The notes: a model not told the origin generated them from the sequence alone. Shown: positions 25,963 through 34,296, counted from the first letter of the stretch. The stretch is DNA of 64,000 nucleotides from Palsa-89 sp963824345 (GCA_963824345.1 CAWGOZ010000002.1:558001-622000); one strand, 5' to 3'. Made by a program: numbers and translations.

Positions 25963-26585
25963 GCGTCCTGTTCGAATTCGGCCAGCGTAGCCAGAAATCC
26001 GGTAGCTGCGTTCAGGTTGTATCCCGCGCCAGGCCGATACTTCTTCGATAGCCAAATCCCCAGCACCAGGATCGCGAGTCCGAACGCCACGTTCGCCATG
26101 ATCCAAGCGGTTCCGAAGAGACGATAGATATCCGCGCCAAAGAACCCCTTCATTGCGACGACAAACATGGGCATCCAAAGCAGCGCCGCGCTGACCAGGA
26201 TCGCCTGAATGTACCGGATGCGGAATTTTCGCAGCCTCTCCAGGCGTTTCTGAATCGCGGCGATCGGTTGCGTGTAGTCGATCTTGAAGGCCATCCCGAT
26301 CTGCATGCTCAGCGCCGCCAGCGCCGCAATAGCCGCGATGTCCAACAAAATCGCGGGTATCGTAAACCTTGGCATCCCCCAATTCTCGATGGTAAAGGCG
26401 CCCAAGTAGACGATAACCGCCAGCAGCGTGATCGAGCCCCCGGCCAGCAGCCCCGCCAGCCGCCACAGCGCGAACTTGGCCCGCCGCGTGTAGGTTTCCC
26501 GCATCAATTGCCGGTTCAGGCGAATGCTCAGATCGAGCTTCCGATCATGCTCGGTCCATTTTCCCTTCAGTTCATCGAGTTCCAT
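25911..26585 (-). CDS. Membrane protein paired with ECF sigma factor (possible anti-sigma)
   Basis: The 224-aa product has a charged N-terminal helix (MELDELKGKWTEHDRKLDLS) and four predicted transmembrane helices in two pairs (about residues 43-62 and 73-97, then 125-145 and 158-178). It overlaps the sigma-factor gene by 14 nt and has the organisation of a membrane anti-sigma factor, with an N-terminal cytoplasmic helix that could bind the sigma. No family is named. Its 3' end overlaps the opposing gene. Confidence 0.65.
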   Translation of the reverse strand: MELDELKGKWTEHDRKLDLSIRLNRQLMRETYTRRAKFALWRLAGLLAGGSITLLAVIVYLGAFTIENWGMPRFTIPAILLDIAAIAALAALSMQIGMAFKIDYTQPIAAIQKRLERLRKFRIRYIQAILVSAALLWMPMFVVAMKGFFGADIYRLFGTAWIMANVAFGLAILVLGIWLSKKYRPGAGYNLNAATGFLATLAEFEQDAYSSQERSSMRAYSPEE

Positions 26586-27126
26586 TTTGTTTGGCTCCCG
26601 CTTCCTGCCGCAGCGTCTGTTTCAGGCGGCTGATTTTCGTTGCTACGTTGGTCTCGCTGATTCCCAACACTCCCGCGATCTCCTGGTAGTTGTTTCCGTC
26701 CAGATAGAGCAGCGCGAGCGCCTTGTTCAGTGGATCCAGTCTTTCGATCCACTCATAAAGAACCCGAACTTCTTCTGGACGGCTGGCCGCTTCGTCGGCC
26801 ACTTCCAGCAGTTGTTCGTTGCCTGAGACGACATGCCGCGACCGGACGCTCTCGCGGCGATAAAACGAAATCGCAACGTTCAGCGCGATACGGTACATCC
26901 AGGTGGAAAAGCGCACGCGCTCGTCGAACGCGCCGAACGATCGCCAGAGCTGGACGATGATTTCCTGCGCTAAGTCGTCCCGGTCGCCCGGATTCCGGCA
27001 ATAGGAATTGCAGACCTTGTAGAGGATCTTTTTATGCTCCTCCACCAGGGTTTGAAACCGATCCTGAAGCGCTGCCGTTGTCACTACCCCATTATTCGCG
27101 GCGGCGCGCGAAAAATCACAAGCCAA
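26572..27126 (-). CDS. ECF-type RNA polymerase sigma factor
   Basis: The 184-aa protein has sigma region 2 (CNSYCRNPGDRDDLAQEI, FSTWMYRIALNVAISFYRRE) and region 4 (LDPLNKALALLYLDGNNYQE, IAGVLGISETNVATKISRLK). It would redirect RNA polymerase to a stress or envelope regulon. The overlapping membrane gene downstream is the likely anti-sigma. The start could be the ATG at 27126 or a GTG some 13-14 codons in; the region 2 start fits either. Confidence 0.88.
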   Translation of the reverse strand: MACDFSRAAANNGVVTTAALQDRFQTLVEEHKKILYKVCNSYCRNPGDRDDLAQEIIVQLWRSFGAFDERVRFSTWMYRIALNVAISFYRRESVRSRHVVSGNEQLLEVADEAASRPEEVRVLYEWIERLDPLNKALALLYLDGNNYQEIAGVLGISETNVATKISRLKQTLRQEAGAKQNGTR

Positions 27127-27160
27127 CCTGCTTGCCGAGCCGCGACCGTCAGGGAGCCGG

Positions 27161-27595
27161 TCAATGGGGCAGTGACTTTAGATATGCCAGTACCGCTTCG
27201 GCGTCCGCGCGCGTCATCCGAAAAGGCGGCATGGGCGGGTTCGGAGGGCTGCCGGTACGCGAGATTCCCGTGGTCAATAGCTTGATGAAGTCGGCGTCGG
27301 TGCCGGGAGGGCCGCCGCCTATCTTTGGCTCGATGAGCGCCCAGTAGGGCGAAGGGTAGGAAGGCCTCAATTGCGCCGGACCGCCCTGCAGCCAGCGTGC
27401 CCGGTCGGGATTTCCATGCTCGTCGCGGGGCGTGTGGCACAGCTCGCACATCGCCACGCTCTCCACGATGTATCGGCCGTGTTCGACCAGCGCGGCGTCA
27501 CCCTTTGCACTTCCTTTGGACTGCCCCAGCGCGGGAAAGCACCCAACCGCCAGCCCCAGGAAAGACAGCATCAGAATTTTATTCAGTTTAGTCAT
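27161..27595 (-). CDS. Secreted c-type cytochrome (monohaem)
   Basis: The 144-aa protein has a signal peptide (TKLNKILMLSFLGLAVGCF) and one haem site CELCH (C50, C53, H54). A late Met-containing stretch (PMPPFRMTRADAEAVLAYLK) resembles the distal ligand and last helix of small cytochromes that accept electrons from periplasmic dehydrogenases. I chose ATG 27595, preceded by GGAAGTGG; upstream ATGs at 27607 and 27610 are alternatives. No dehydrogenase is adjacent. Confidence 0.82.
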   Translation of the reverse strand: MTKLNKILMLSFLGLAVGCFPALGQSKGSAKGDAALVEHGRYIVESVAMCELCHTPRDEHGNPDRARWLQGGPAQLRPSYPSPYWALIEPKIGGGPPGTDADFIKLLTTGISRTGSPPNPPMPPFRMTRADAEAVLAYLKSLPH

Positions 27596-27626
27596 ATCCA
27601 CTTCCATCATAGGATATCGCCGGTAC

Positions 27627-27986
27627 TCAGCCCGCGTCTTTCAGCTCCACGCTGATCAGGTGAATCTCCGCCGGCCCCACGTTTTCCACCGAGTGCGGCG
27701 GAAGGCATTCCACCCAGGTCGCGGCGGACGCCGACAGCATTCGCGGCACGCTGCGGCTATCGAATAGCACTTTGCCTTCGCGGTCGCGGCGTATGAAATC
27801 GCCTGGCGCGATGGTGTAGTAAAGCGCGGGCCAGCGATGCGAATGCAGGGGCACGATATCGCCCATCGGAATGCGCGTATCCAGAACGCGCACGCGCTCG
27901 TTTTCGAACAACAGAACGTGATATTGGGGCGCGGCGATCATGGCGTCCAACGAATCCGGCCAAGGCCACGGATTGCCGGCGTTCAT
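27627..27986 (-). CDS. Small cupin-like protein
   Basis: The 119-aa protein has a single cupin-like beta barrel: NERVRVLDTRIPMGDIVPLH then HRWPALYYTIAPGDFIRRD. His residues in LHSH and a later PPHSVENVG would bind metal. The N-terminus is PWPWPDSLDAM. It overlaps the old yellow enzyme stop by 4 nt (ATGA) and lies downstream of it, so the two are coupled. Its substrate is unknown. Confidence 0.65.
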   Translation of the reverse strand: MNAGNPWPWPDSLDAMIAAPQYHVLLFENERVRVLDTRIPMGDIVPLHSHRWPALYYTIAPGDFIRRDREGKVLFDSRSVPRMLSASAATWVECLPPHSVENVGPAEIHLISVELKDAG

Positions 27987-29092
27987 ACCAGCTCTTCGAG
28001 CACCGAACGATTGAACGGCTGCAGCTCACTCAGCGCGCGCCTGCGAACGATTCCCGGCCATTCCGGATTCACGATCAGCGACCGGCCAATCGCCACCAAA
28101 TCAAATTCGGCGCGCTCCAGCCGATCGAGCAAATTGTCGATTCCAGTCACGCCCGCCGTACTGGTGGTGCCGAACAACGTCATCAGATCTTCGTTCAACG
28201 TAACCGAACCCACCGTGATGGACGGCTTGCCGGTGAGCTTCTTGGTCCAGCCCGCCAGGTTCAGATCGCTATCCGGAAATTCGCGCTCCCAAAAGCGCCG
28301 CTGCGAACAGTGGAACGAATCCACTCCAGCCTCCACCAACGGCCGCAAGAACCGGCCCAGTTCCTCGGGAGTGTCCGCCAGCTTGGCCTCGAAATCCTGC
28401 AGCTTCCACTGCGAATAGCGAAGCACCAGAGGATAATCCGGACCAACGCGCCGCCGGACTTCGCCGATCACCTCCACCGCGAAACGCGTGCGCGCCGCCA
28501 GATCGCCACCGTATTTGTCGGTGCGACGATTGGTCTCGCTCCAGAAGAACTGGTCAATCAGGTAGCCATGCGCGCCATGCAACTCAACTCCGTCGAACCC
28601 CAGTTCTTTCGCCGCTTGCGCGCCTTTGGCGAAAGCTTCGATCACCGCGTCAATGTCGGCTTGGGTCATGCTGGCAGGGCCGATCGGATTCACTCCCGGC
28701 TTCAATTCCTGTCCAGGCGAAACCACCATGCCCACGTGCCAAAGCTGCGGGAAAATCAGCCCGCCGGCCGCGTGGACTTGCTCCACAACCCGCCGCCATC
28801 CGGCCAGCGCCCGCTCGCCGTAGAAGTGCGGAACCTTCGGGTCGAAGCCCGCCACCGGGTGATCGACAAAAGTTCCTTCCGTAATGATCAGCGCCACGCC
28901 GCCTTCCGCGCGCCTTCGATAATAGGCGGCCACATCGGCGCCCGGCACGCCCTCGGGCGAATGCGAACGCGTCATCGGCGCCATCAAGATGCGATTCGGA
29001 AGCGTCAGTTCTTTCAGTTGAAACGGCCGGAACAGGGCCTCGGTGGAACGATTCAACATCAACGCCTGATCGGCCGGCCAAGCTATGCTCAT
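27983..29092 (-). CDS. NADH:flavin oxidoreductase (old yellow enzyme family)
   Basis: This FMN-dependent TIM-barrel ene-reductase of 369 residues starts ALFRPFQLKELTLPNRILMA. It has PMTRSHSPEGVP, the EGTFVDHP region, QLWHVG, GFDGVELHGAHGYLIDQFFW with the active-site His pair, and a C-terminal GRSLIVNPEWP. It reduces electrophilic alkenes with NAD(P)H. The start is uncertain: ATG 29092 follows a palindrome, and the internal ATG 29059 gives 358 residues; a longer frame to 29143 is unlikely. Confidence 0.9.
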   Translation of the reverse strand: MSIAWPADQALMLNRSTEALFRPFQLKELTLPNRILMAPMTRSHSPEGVPGADVAAYYRRRAEGGVALIITEGTFVDHPVAGFDPKVPHFYGERALAGWRRVVEQVHAAGGLIFPQLWHVGMVVSPGQELKPGVNPIGPASMTQADIDAVIEAFAKGAQAAKELGFDGVELHGAHGYLIDQFFWSETNRRTDKYGGDLAARTRFAVEVIGEVRRRVGPDYPLVLRYSQWKLQDFEAKLADTPEELGRFLRPLVEAGVDSFHCSQRRFWEREFPDSDLNLAGWTKKLTGKPSITVGSVTLNEDLMTLFGTTSTAGVTGIDNLLDRLERAEFDLVAIGRSLIVNPEWPGIVRRRALSELQPFNRSVLEELV

Positions 29093-29094
29093 AA

Positions 29095-29112
29095 CGCTAG
29101 TGTACGCTAGCG
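29095..29112. promoter_or_regulatory. CGCTAG palindrome at the old yellow enzyme start
   Basis: Arms CGCTAG (29095-29100) and CTAGCG (29107-29112) flank six bases. Read on the minus strand, the spacer region gives TACACT, a possible -10 box, directly before the ATG at 29092. This fits an operator over a promoter. If so, initiation at 29059 is more likely than at 29092. Confidence 0.35.
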
Positions 29113-29247
29113 CCGCCGCCACACGACACTCGTTCGCCGTCAATCGATCACTTCTTTACGGCGTGCTGCGCCGCAGCTTGCGGAGCGAGTGGAAATGAAA
29201 CCCCAGTGCAATCGGAGTGCAAAGCCGCCCGGCATCCGACCGGCCGC

Positions 29248-29391
29248 TCAATACACCAGAAAGATTCCGCCGATGGCCCGGAATGTCTGCGGCCAAATGG
29301 TCCAGGATAACGGCATGTCATCGTTCAGCCCACGGAGGTAAGGCCAGGCGAAGAGAGCGATCGTCATGATGCTAGCGGCAAAACAAAGCAA
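29248..29391 (-). CDS. Possible small membrane protein (47 aa)
   Basis: On the minus strand a frame with TTG start at 29391 reads LCFAASIMTIALFAWPYLRG, then LNDDMPLSWTIW and PQTFRAIGGIFLVY to TGA 29248. A GGAG lies about 9 nt upstream of the TTG; an internal ATG at 29367 would give 39 residues. Composition (two hydrophobic segments, charged turn) is protein-like. It fills most of the otherwise empty 29144-29526 gap. Nothing else is seen in the rest of that gap. Confidence 0.35.
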   Translation of the reverse strand: MLCFAASIMTIALFAWPYLRGLNDDMPLSWTIWPQTFRAIGGIFLVY

Positions 29392-29526
29392 TACAGCAGC
29401 TCCGTTCCCGCTTGGCCGAAAAGCTTACAAGCTTAGCTCCCGCACGCCGGATCGGCTACCATTGTCTGGCAGCCAGAATCCTGGCACGCGATTTACCCCC
29501 AACAGAACACCGATGCTGCATAGCAT

Positions 29527-29796
29527 TCAAGCTCCGTACCGTTCCGCGGCCCGGGCCTTGGCTTTCGCGGCCTCCTCTTCCCGATTCTTGGGCGGCGCGT
29601 TGGTCTCGAGCGAAGCGAGCAACCGGGCCGAGACCGCGGCTACTTCGTCCACCGCCGCCAGGAACGATGGTTCATTCGCCTTGGACGGCTTGTGAAATCC
29701 GCTGATTTTTCGCACGAACTGGAGCGAAGCTGCCCGAATCTCTTCCTCGCTGGTCGGAGGGTCGAAGTTGAACAGCGGCCGGATGTTTCTGCACAT
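29527..29796 (-). CDS. DUF2277 family protein
   Basis: This 89-aa protein matches the DUF2277 pattern: MCRNIRPLFNFDPPTSEEEI, ASLQFVRKISGFHKPSKANE and a basic Ala-rich end (AAKAKARAAERYG). Function is unknown; members are frequent beside ArsR/SRPBCC genes. The start at 29796 matches the family's MCRNIR beginning; an upstream in-frame ATG at 29847 is not favoured. It is divergent from the ArsR-type gene and could share its operator. Confidence 0.85.
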   Translation of the reverse strand: MCRNIRPLFNFDPPTSEEEIRAASLQFVRKISGFHKPSKANEPSFLAAVDEVAAVSARLLASLETNAPPKNREEEAAKAKARAAERYGA

Positions 29797-29854
29797 GCCT
29801 GCAAGGTAGCAAAAAACTCTTGACAGGCCGCCGGTCCCCTTGTACATTTAACTT

Positions 29855-29878
29855 ATCGGTTATGTAACCGATCGGTTA
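29855..29878. promoter_or_regulatory. Three-half-site operator upstream of ArsR-type regulator
   Basis: Two perfect palindromes overlap: ATCGGTTATGTAACCGAT (29855-29872) and TAACCGATCGGTTA (29865-29878). Together they give three alternating TCGGTTA/TAACCGA half-sites in 24 bp, 8 bp before the regulator start and between two divergent genes. This is the expected place for ArsR autoregulation. The uneven spacing allows mutually exclusive dimer binding. Confidence 0.75.
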
Positions 29879-29885
29879 ACAGCAA

Positions 29886-30245
29886 ATGCCGCCCGATCCA
29901 CTCAGCGCTACCTTCGCCGCGCTCGCCGATCCCACCCGGCGCGCGATCCTGGCCCGTCTCGCTTCGGGTGAAGCCTCCGTCACGCAACTGGCCGAGCCGT
30001 TCGACATGAGTATGCCGGCGATCTCCAAACATCTCAAGGTGCTCGAACGCGCTCGCCTGATCGCTCGCGGACGCGAGGCCCAATGGCGGCCCTGCCGGCT
30101 GGAGGCAGCTCCACTCAAAGACATCGCCGACTGGATCGAGCACTACCGCCAGTTCTGGGAGCAGAGCTTCAATCGCCTCGACGACTATCTGCGCAAATTG
30201 AAAGCCAAGGAGAGAAAACATGCCCGCAAGCAACGCAAAAACTAG
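29886..30245 (+). CDS. ArsR-family (SRPBCC-associated) transcriptional regulator
   Basis: The 119-aa winged-helix protein reads ATFAALADPTRRAILARLAS, VTQLAEPFDMSMPAISKHLK, VLERARLIARGREAQWRPCR, with a C-terminal helix ADWIEHYRQFWEQSF. This is the subgroup usually encoded with AHSA1/SRPBCC proteins; no arsenic-binding Cys pair is visible. It probably represses its own operon through the palindromes just upstream. Its end overlaps the triple-SRPBCC gene by 26 nt, so the two are coupled. Confidence 0.9.
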   Translation: MPPDPLSATFAALADPTRRAILARLASGEASVTQLAEPFDMSMPAISKHLKVLERARLIARGREAQWRPCRLEAAPLKDIADWIEHYRQFWEQSFNRLDDYLRKLKAKERKHARKQRKN

Positions 30246-31662
30246 CCCAGCCAGCAGCGCCCTGGAGCGCGAAGTCATCATCACGCGCGTGTTCGACGCG
30301 CCGCGCGAGCTCGTTTTCCAATGTTGGACCGAGCCCGAGCACCTGAGGCAGTGGTGGGGCCCGCAAGGCTTCACCACGCCGGCCTGTGACGTGGATCTGC
30401 GCGTGGGCGGAGCTTGGAAGATCGTGATGCGCTTTCCCGACGGCTCGAACGAGAACACGATGCAGGCCGTTTATCGAGAGATCTTCCCGCCCGAGCGGCT
30501 GGCCTTCACCAGTGTCGCACTCGACAAGGACGGTAAGCGTTTGCTCGAGGGGCTCACAACCGTCACCTTCGCCGACCTGGGCGGCAAGACCGAGCTCACC
30601 TTGCAAACGCGCGTGACCGGCCTGGTGCCCTACGCAGCCCGAATGCTGGACGGAATGGAGCCAGGCTGGACGCAAAGCCTGGAACGTCTCGCCGAAAAGC
30701 TCGCGATTCCCACCACCACCGCCGATCGCGAAATCGTCGCCACTCGCCTTTTCGATGCGCCGCGTGAGCTGGTGTTCCAGACGTGGACCGATCCGAAGCA
30801 CATCTCGAACTGGTGGGGTCCGCGAGGTTTCACCACCACCACTCACGAAATGGACGTCAGGCCGGGTGGCGCCTGGCGCCATGTGATGCATGGGCCCGAT
30901 GGCACGGACTATCCGAATGAGATCGTCTTTGTCGAAGTCCTCAAACCAGAGCGTCTGGTTTACGATAACGTGTCGGAACCGCAATTCCGAACGACGGTGA
31001 CATTCGCGGAGCAGGGCGGCAAAACCCAAGTCACGGCGCGGATGCTCTTCGAATCGGCTAAACTGCGCAATAGGGTGGCCGCTGAACATCATGCCGTCGA
31101 AGGACTGCACCAGATGCTGGAACGCCTTGCCGAGCAGATAACTCAGCGTTCTCCCACCGATCGGGAGTTCCTATTCACCCGCGTCTTCGATGCGCCGCGC
31201 GACCTGGTCTGGAAGGCGCTTACCGAATCGGAATCCTTGATGCAGTGGTGGGGCCCCAAGGGTTACACCATGCTGACCTGCAGGCTCGATTTGCGCCCGG
31301 GCGGCGTCTTCCATTACTCCCTGCGATCGCCGGACGGCCGCGAAATGTGGGGCAAATGGGTCTATCGCGAAATCGTTCCGCCGGAGCGGCTGGTCACGGT
31401 GGTTTCTTTTACGGACGCCGAGGGGCGACTGTTGCGGCATCCGATGAGCCCTGCCTGGCCGCTCGAATTGCTCCACACGATGACGTTATCCGAGCGAGAC
31501 GGCAAGACCACGCTCACGGTGGCCGGAGTGCCCATCAACGCGACGGAAGAGGAGCGCAAGACCTTCCACGCCGGGCGCAATTCGATGGAAGCAGGCTTTA
31601 CGGGAACTCTCGACCAGCTCGACGCGTACTTGACCAGCGTCCGCGGGGTGGGCCGGCGATGA
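30220..31662 (+). CDS. Triple-domain SRPBCC (AHSA1-like) protein
   Basis: The 480-aa product is made of three consecutive SRPBCC/START-like domains. Domain 1 starts at EREVIITRVFDAPRELVFQC (about residues 17-163), domain 2 at DREIVATRLFDAPRELVFQT (about 166-305) and domain 3 at DREFLFTRVFDAPRDLVWKA (about 310-470). Each has the W-W-G-P-x-G motif (QWWGPQGF, NWWGPRGF, QWWGPKGY) and a PERL strand. Single-domain proteins are the norm, so this is a fusion by internal duplication. Each domain could bind a small hydrophobic ligand. It overlaps the regulator upstream and doxX downstream. Confidence 0.9.
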   Translation: MPASNAKTSPASSALEREVIITRVFDAPRELVFQCWTEPEHLRQWWGPQGFTTPACDVDLRVGGAWKIVMRFPDGSNENTMQAVYREIFPPERLAFTSVALDKDGKRLLEGLTTVTFADLGGKTELTLQTRVTGLVPYAARMLDGMEPGWTQSLERLAEKLAIPTTTADREIVATRLFDAPRELVFQTWTDPKHISNWWGPRGFTTTTHEMDVRPGGAWRHVMHGPDGTDYPNEIVFVEVLKPERLVYDNVSEPQFRTTVTFAEQGGKTQVTARMLFESAKLRNRVAAEHHAVEGLHQMLERLAEQITQRSPTDREFLFTRVFDAPRDLVWKALTESESLMQWWGPKGYTMLTCRLDLRPGGVFHYSLRSPDGREMWGKWVYREIVPPERLVTVVSFTDAEGRLLRHPMSPAWPLELLHTMTLSERDGKTTLTVAGVPINATEEERKTFHAGRNSMEAGFTGTLDQLDAYLTSVRGVGRR

Positions 31663-32018
31663 ATATCGCGCTCTGGATCTTGCAGGCGCTGCTAGCGCTG
31701 CTATTTCTATTCTCCGGTGGAGTGAAGCTGGTGGTTCCACTCGACCAACTGGTGAAGCAAGTGCCGCAGCTTCCAGGACTCTTCATGCGTTTCGTCGGCG
31801 TGTGTGAGGCACTGGGCGGGGTCGGTCTCATCCTACCCAGGCTCTTGCGCATTCGTCCCGGCCTAACGCCGCTCGCGGCCGTGGGGCTTTTCGGAATCAT
31901 GATCGGCGCGACGGCGATCACGGCCACTGGCCCCAGTCCCGCGCAGGCTGCATTTCCCGCGATCGTCGGGCTCCTTTTGGCGTTCGTGGCCTATGCCCGT
32001 TGGCGTCTGTCGCCGTGA
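31659..32018 (+). CDS. DoxX-like membrane protein
   Basis: This 119-aa protein has four transmembrane helices, starting MNIALWILQALLALLFLFSG with GVKLVVP. It belongs to the DoxX/DoxD-like group often found with SRPBCC proteins. Its redox role is unproven. ATG 31659 overlaps the preceding stop (ATGA) and its own stop overlaps the next start (GTGA), so it is in the middle of a coupled operon. Confidence 0.82.
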   Translation: MNIALWILQALLALLFLFSGGVKLVVPLDQLVKQVPQLPGLFMRFVGVCEALGGVGLILPRLLRIRPGLTPLAAVGLFGIMIGATAITATGPSPAQAAFPAIVGLLLAFVAYARWRLSP

Positions 32019-32389
32019 GCGCTCGAAGCAAGGAACCGAAAGAAATCGTACGAGCATGGGTGAACGCTTTCAACCGCGGCGATGCCCAGGAGATCGCGGA
32101 GCTTTATACCGAAAACGCGATCAATCATCAAGTCGCAAATGAGCCCGTGGAAGGGCGCGAAGCGATCCTTGCCATGTTCCAAGGCGAGTTTGCCGCGGCT
32201 GCCATGGTTTGCCGCATCGAGAACCTGTTCCAGGACGGCGAGTGGGCGATCCTGGAGTGGAGCGATCCGTTGGGCCTGCGCGGATGCGGCTTTTTTCGAA
32301 TCGAGGATGAAAAAATCGCGTTTCAGCGAGGATATTGGGACAAGCTGTCGTTTCTGAAGCTGCATGGCTTGCCAACGAACGAGGAGTGA
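32015..32389 (+). CDS. SnoaL-like/NTF2-fold protein
   Basis: The 124-aa product has the NTF2-like cone: EIVRAWVNAFNRGDAQEIAE, LYTENAINHQVANEPVEGRE and MFQGEF, with a C-terminal GYWDKLSFLK. Such proteins bind or isomerise small hydrophobic ligands. The start is GTG 32015, because it overlaps the doxX stop; a TTG at 32000 is an alternative. It is the last gene of the arsR-SRPBCC-doxX operon and converges on the PQQ dehydrogenase 8 nt away. Confidence 0.8.
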   Translation: MSARSKEPKEIVRAWVNAFNRGDAQEIAELYTENAINHQVANEPVEGREAILAMFQGEFAAAAMVCRIENLFQDGEWAILEWSDPLGLRGCGFFRIEDEKIAFQRGYWDKLSFLKLHGLPTNEE

Positions 32390-32397
32390 ACGAAGGT

Positions 32398-34296
32398 TTA
32401 CGGCAAGGCAAAAACCACTAACGAATCCGTCGCCATGATGGCTACATATTGTTTGCCGTTCTTGCCCTGATACGTCAGCGGGTTTGCATTCGCGACTTTC
32501 GCGAGCTGGGCGGCCCACAGCTCCTGGCCGGTTTTCGAATCGAATGCACGGAAGCGGCGATCGTTGGTCGCGCCGATGAATACCAGGCCGCCCGCCGTCA
32601 CCATCGGTCCGGCGCTGCCGCTCGATCCGGCGTTCTGCTTGCCCTCCGGCAGCCCTTCCACCAAACCGAGCGGCGATTGCCAGGCGATCTCCCCGGTATT
32701 CGCATTCACTGCGATCAACCGCGCCCAGGGTGGCTTCTGGCACGGCCAAGTGCCAAGGACGCGCCCGCCGGCATCTTTGACGGTCGCACTGAAGCCATGA
32801 TACGGACCCGGCCCATCCACGCTGGCGCGATCATAGGGCTGCTTCGAACCGTCGGTGCCGCGTCCATAGTTTCCCCCTGGCTTCTTCTTTTCCAACCATC
32901 CCGTCAGCGCGCCATCGTGGGTGTTCATGAAGACGTAGCCCGTTTTCGGATCGGCCGCCGTCCCGCCCCAGTTAACGCCGCCCGTGCCTCCCGGAAACTG
33001 AATGGCGCTCTTGGGCGGCGTTCCGTCTTCATGCAGACTCCAGGGCGTGAAGGGGCCCGCATTGTAGAAGCCGCCATTTTTCTCCCAGACTTCCTGGCAG
33101 GCTTTGGCATGCTCGGGCGTGGTGTCTTCGGCGGTCACGATGTCTTCCGTCCGGAAACTCACGCGCGCCACGGGCGGCGGTTTCAACGGAAAGGGTTGCG
33201 TGGGAGAATACCATTCGCCCGGCACGTCGCCTAGGGGAACGGGCCGCTCTTCAACGCCGAAAACGGGATCGCCGGTGGTGCGATCCAGAATGAACATCCA
33301 GCCGGACTTTCCAACTTGGGCCAGCGCCGGAATCTTCTGGCCGTCTCTCACGATGTCGATCAGGCTGGGCGCGGGCGGCAGATCCGCATCCCAGAGGTCG
33401 TGATGGATGGTTTGAAAATGCCATTTGTATTTGCCCGTGAGCGCGTCCACGGCGACCACGGAATTGGCGAACAGATTCGCCCCTGGCCGATCGCCGCCCC
33501 AGTAGTTCGCCGCGGGGCCGCCGAACGTCATGTAGACCGTTCCGCGCTCCTCGTCCACGGTCATGTACCAACCCCAGACATTGACGCCCGAGCGTCCCTT
33601 CCAGCCGTCGTCCAGCCAAGTCTCATGGCCTACTTCGCCGGACCGGGGCACGGAATGAAAATCCCAGAGCTTCTTTCCGCTGCGGGCATCGTAGGCGCGC
33701 GAATCGCCGGGAGGGCCGATGGGTACTTCGCCGACCGTCGCGCCCAGCATGGCCACATTTTTGTATACGGTGGGCACGCCAGAGTATGGCACGCCGAGGT
33801 CGACTTGACCTTCGTTGCCGAATCCGGGATCGAGCCGGCCGGTCTTTGCGTTCAGCGCCACCAGTTTGGTTTCAGTGGTAAACAGGACGCGCGGCCTATT
33901 CTGCTTGTCGCCCGGCCAGTAGGCTACGCCGCGTTGCGAAGCAAAGCCAGCCGGCAATGCATAACTCCAGAGTACGGCGCCGGTCGCGGCATCCAGCGCC
34001 ACGACGCGCTTGCCCGCGGGCAGGTACATTACGCCGTCGACGACAATTGGCGTTGCGGCCGATGCGCCCAGCGGTGTCGCCGATGGTGGTGCGCCGGGCT
34101 GCGGGGGCGGAGCTTCGGCTTTGACGCTGAAAGTCCATGCGGGAATCAGCTTGGTAACGTTGGCGGGGGTGATTTGATTGAGCGGCGAATACTTGGTTCC
34201 GGCCAGATCGCGCGAATAGTTGGGCCAATCGCCGGGCGCGATTTGAGCAGCCACCGGCAGGGCGGCGGCTACCAGACAAATCCAAGCGCTACGCAT
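32398..34296 (-). CDS. PQQ-dependent quinoprotein dehydrogenase
   Basis: The 632-aa secreted beta-propeller dehydrogenase has a signal peptide (residues 1-17), then DWPNYSRDLAGTKYSPLNQI and repeated propeller W-motifs (TGAVLWSYALPAG, SGKKLWDFHSVP, TGKYKWHFQTIHHDLWD, TGEIAWQSPLG, TGQELWAAQLA). HHDLWD and PVGKSGW-like segments match the glucose/alcohol quinoprotein group. PQQ for it would come from the pqqABCDE cluster at the start of the window. It has no fused haem domain; a separate cytochrome would accept electrons. The substrate is not determined. Confidence 0.9.
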   Translation of the reverse strand: MRSAWICLVAAALPVAAQIAPGDWPNYSRDLAGTKYSPLNQITPANVTKLIPAWTFSVKAEAPPPQPGAPPSATPLGASAATPIVVDGVMYLPAGKRVVALDAATGAVLWSYALPAGFASQRGVAYWPGDKQNRPRVLFTTETKLVALNAKTGRLDPGFGNEGQVDLGVPYSGVPTVYKNVAMLGATVGEVPIGPPGDSRAYDARSGKKLWDFHSVPRSGEVGHETWLDDGWKGRSGVNVWGWYMTVDEERGTVYMTFGGPAANYWGGDRPGANLFANSVVAVDALTGKYKWHFQTIHHDLWDADLPPAPSLIDIVRDGQKIPALAQVGKSGWMFILDRTTGDPVFGVEERPVPLGDVPGEWYSPTQPFPLKPPPVARVSFRTEDIVTAEDTTPEHAKACQEVWEKNGGFYNAGPFTPWSLHEDGTPPKSAIQFPGGTGGVNWGGTAADPKTGYVFMNTHDGALTGWLEKKKPGGNYGRGTDGSKQPYDRASVDGPGPYHGFSATVKDAGGRVLGTWPCQKPPWARLIAVNANTGEIAWQSPLGLVEGLPEGKQNAGSSGSAGPMVTAGGLVFIGATNDRRFRAFDSKTGQELWAAQLAKVANANPLTYQGKNGKQYVAIMATDSLVVFALP

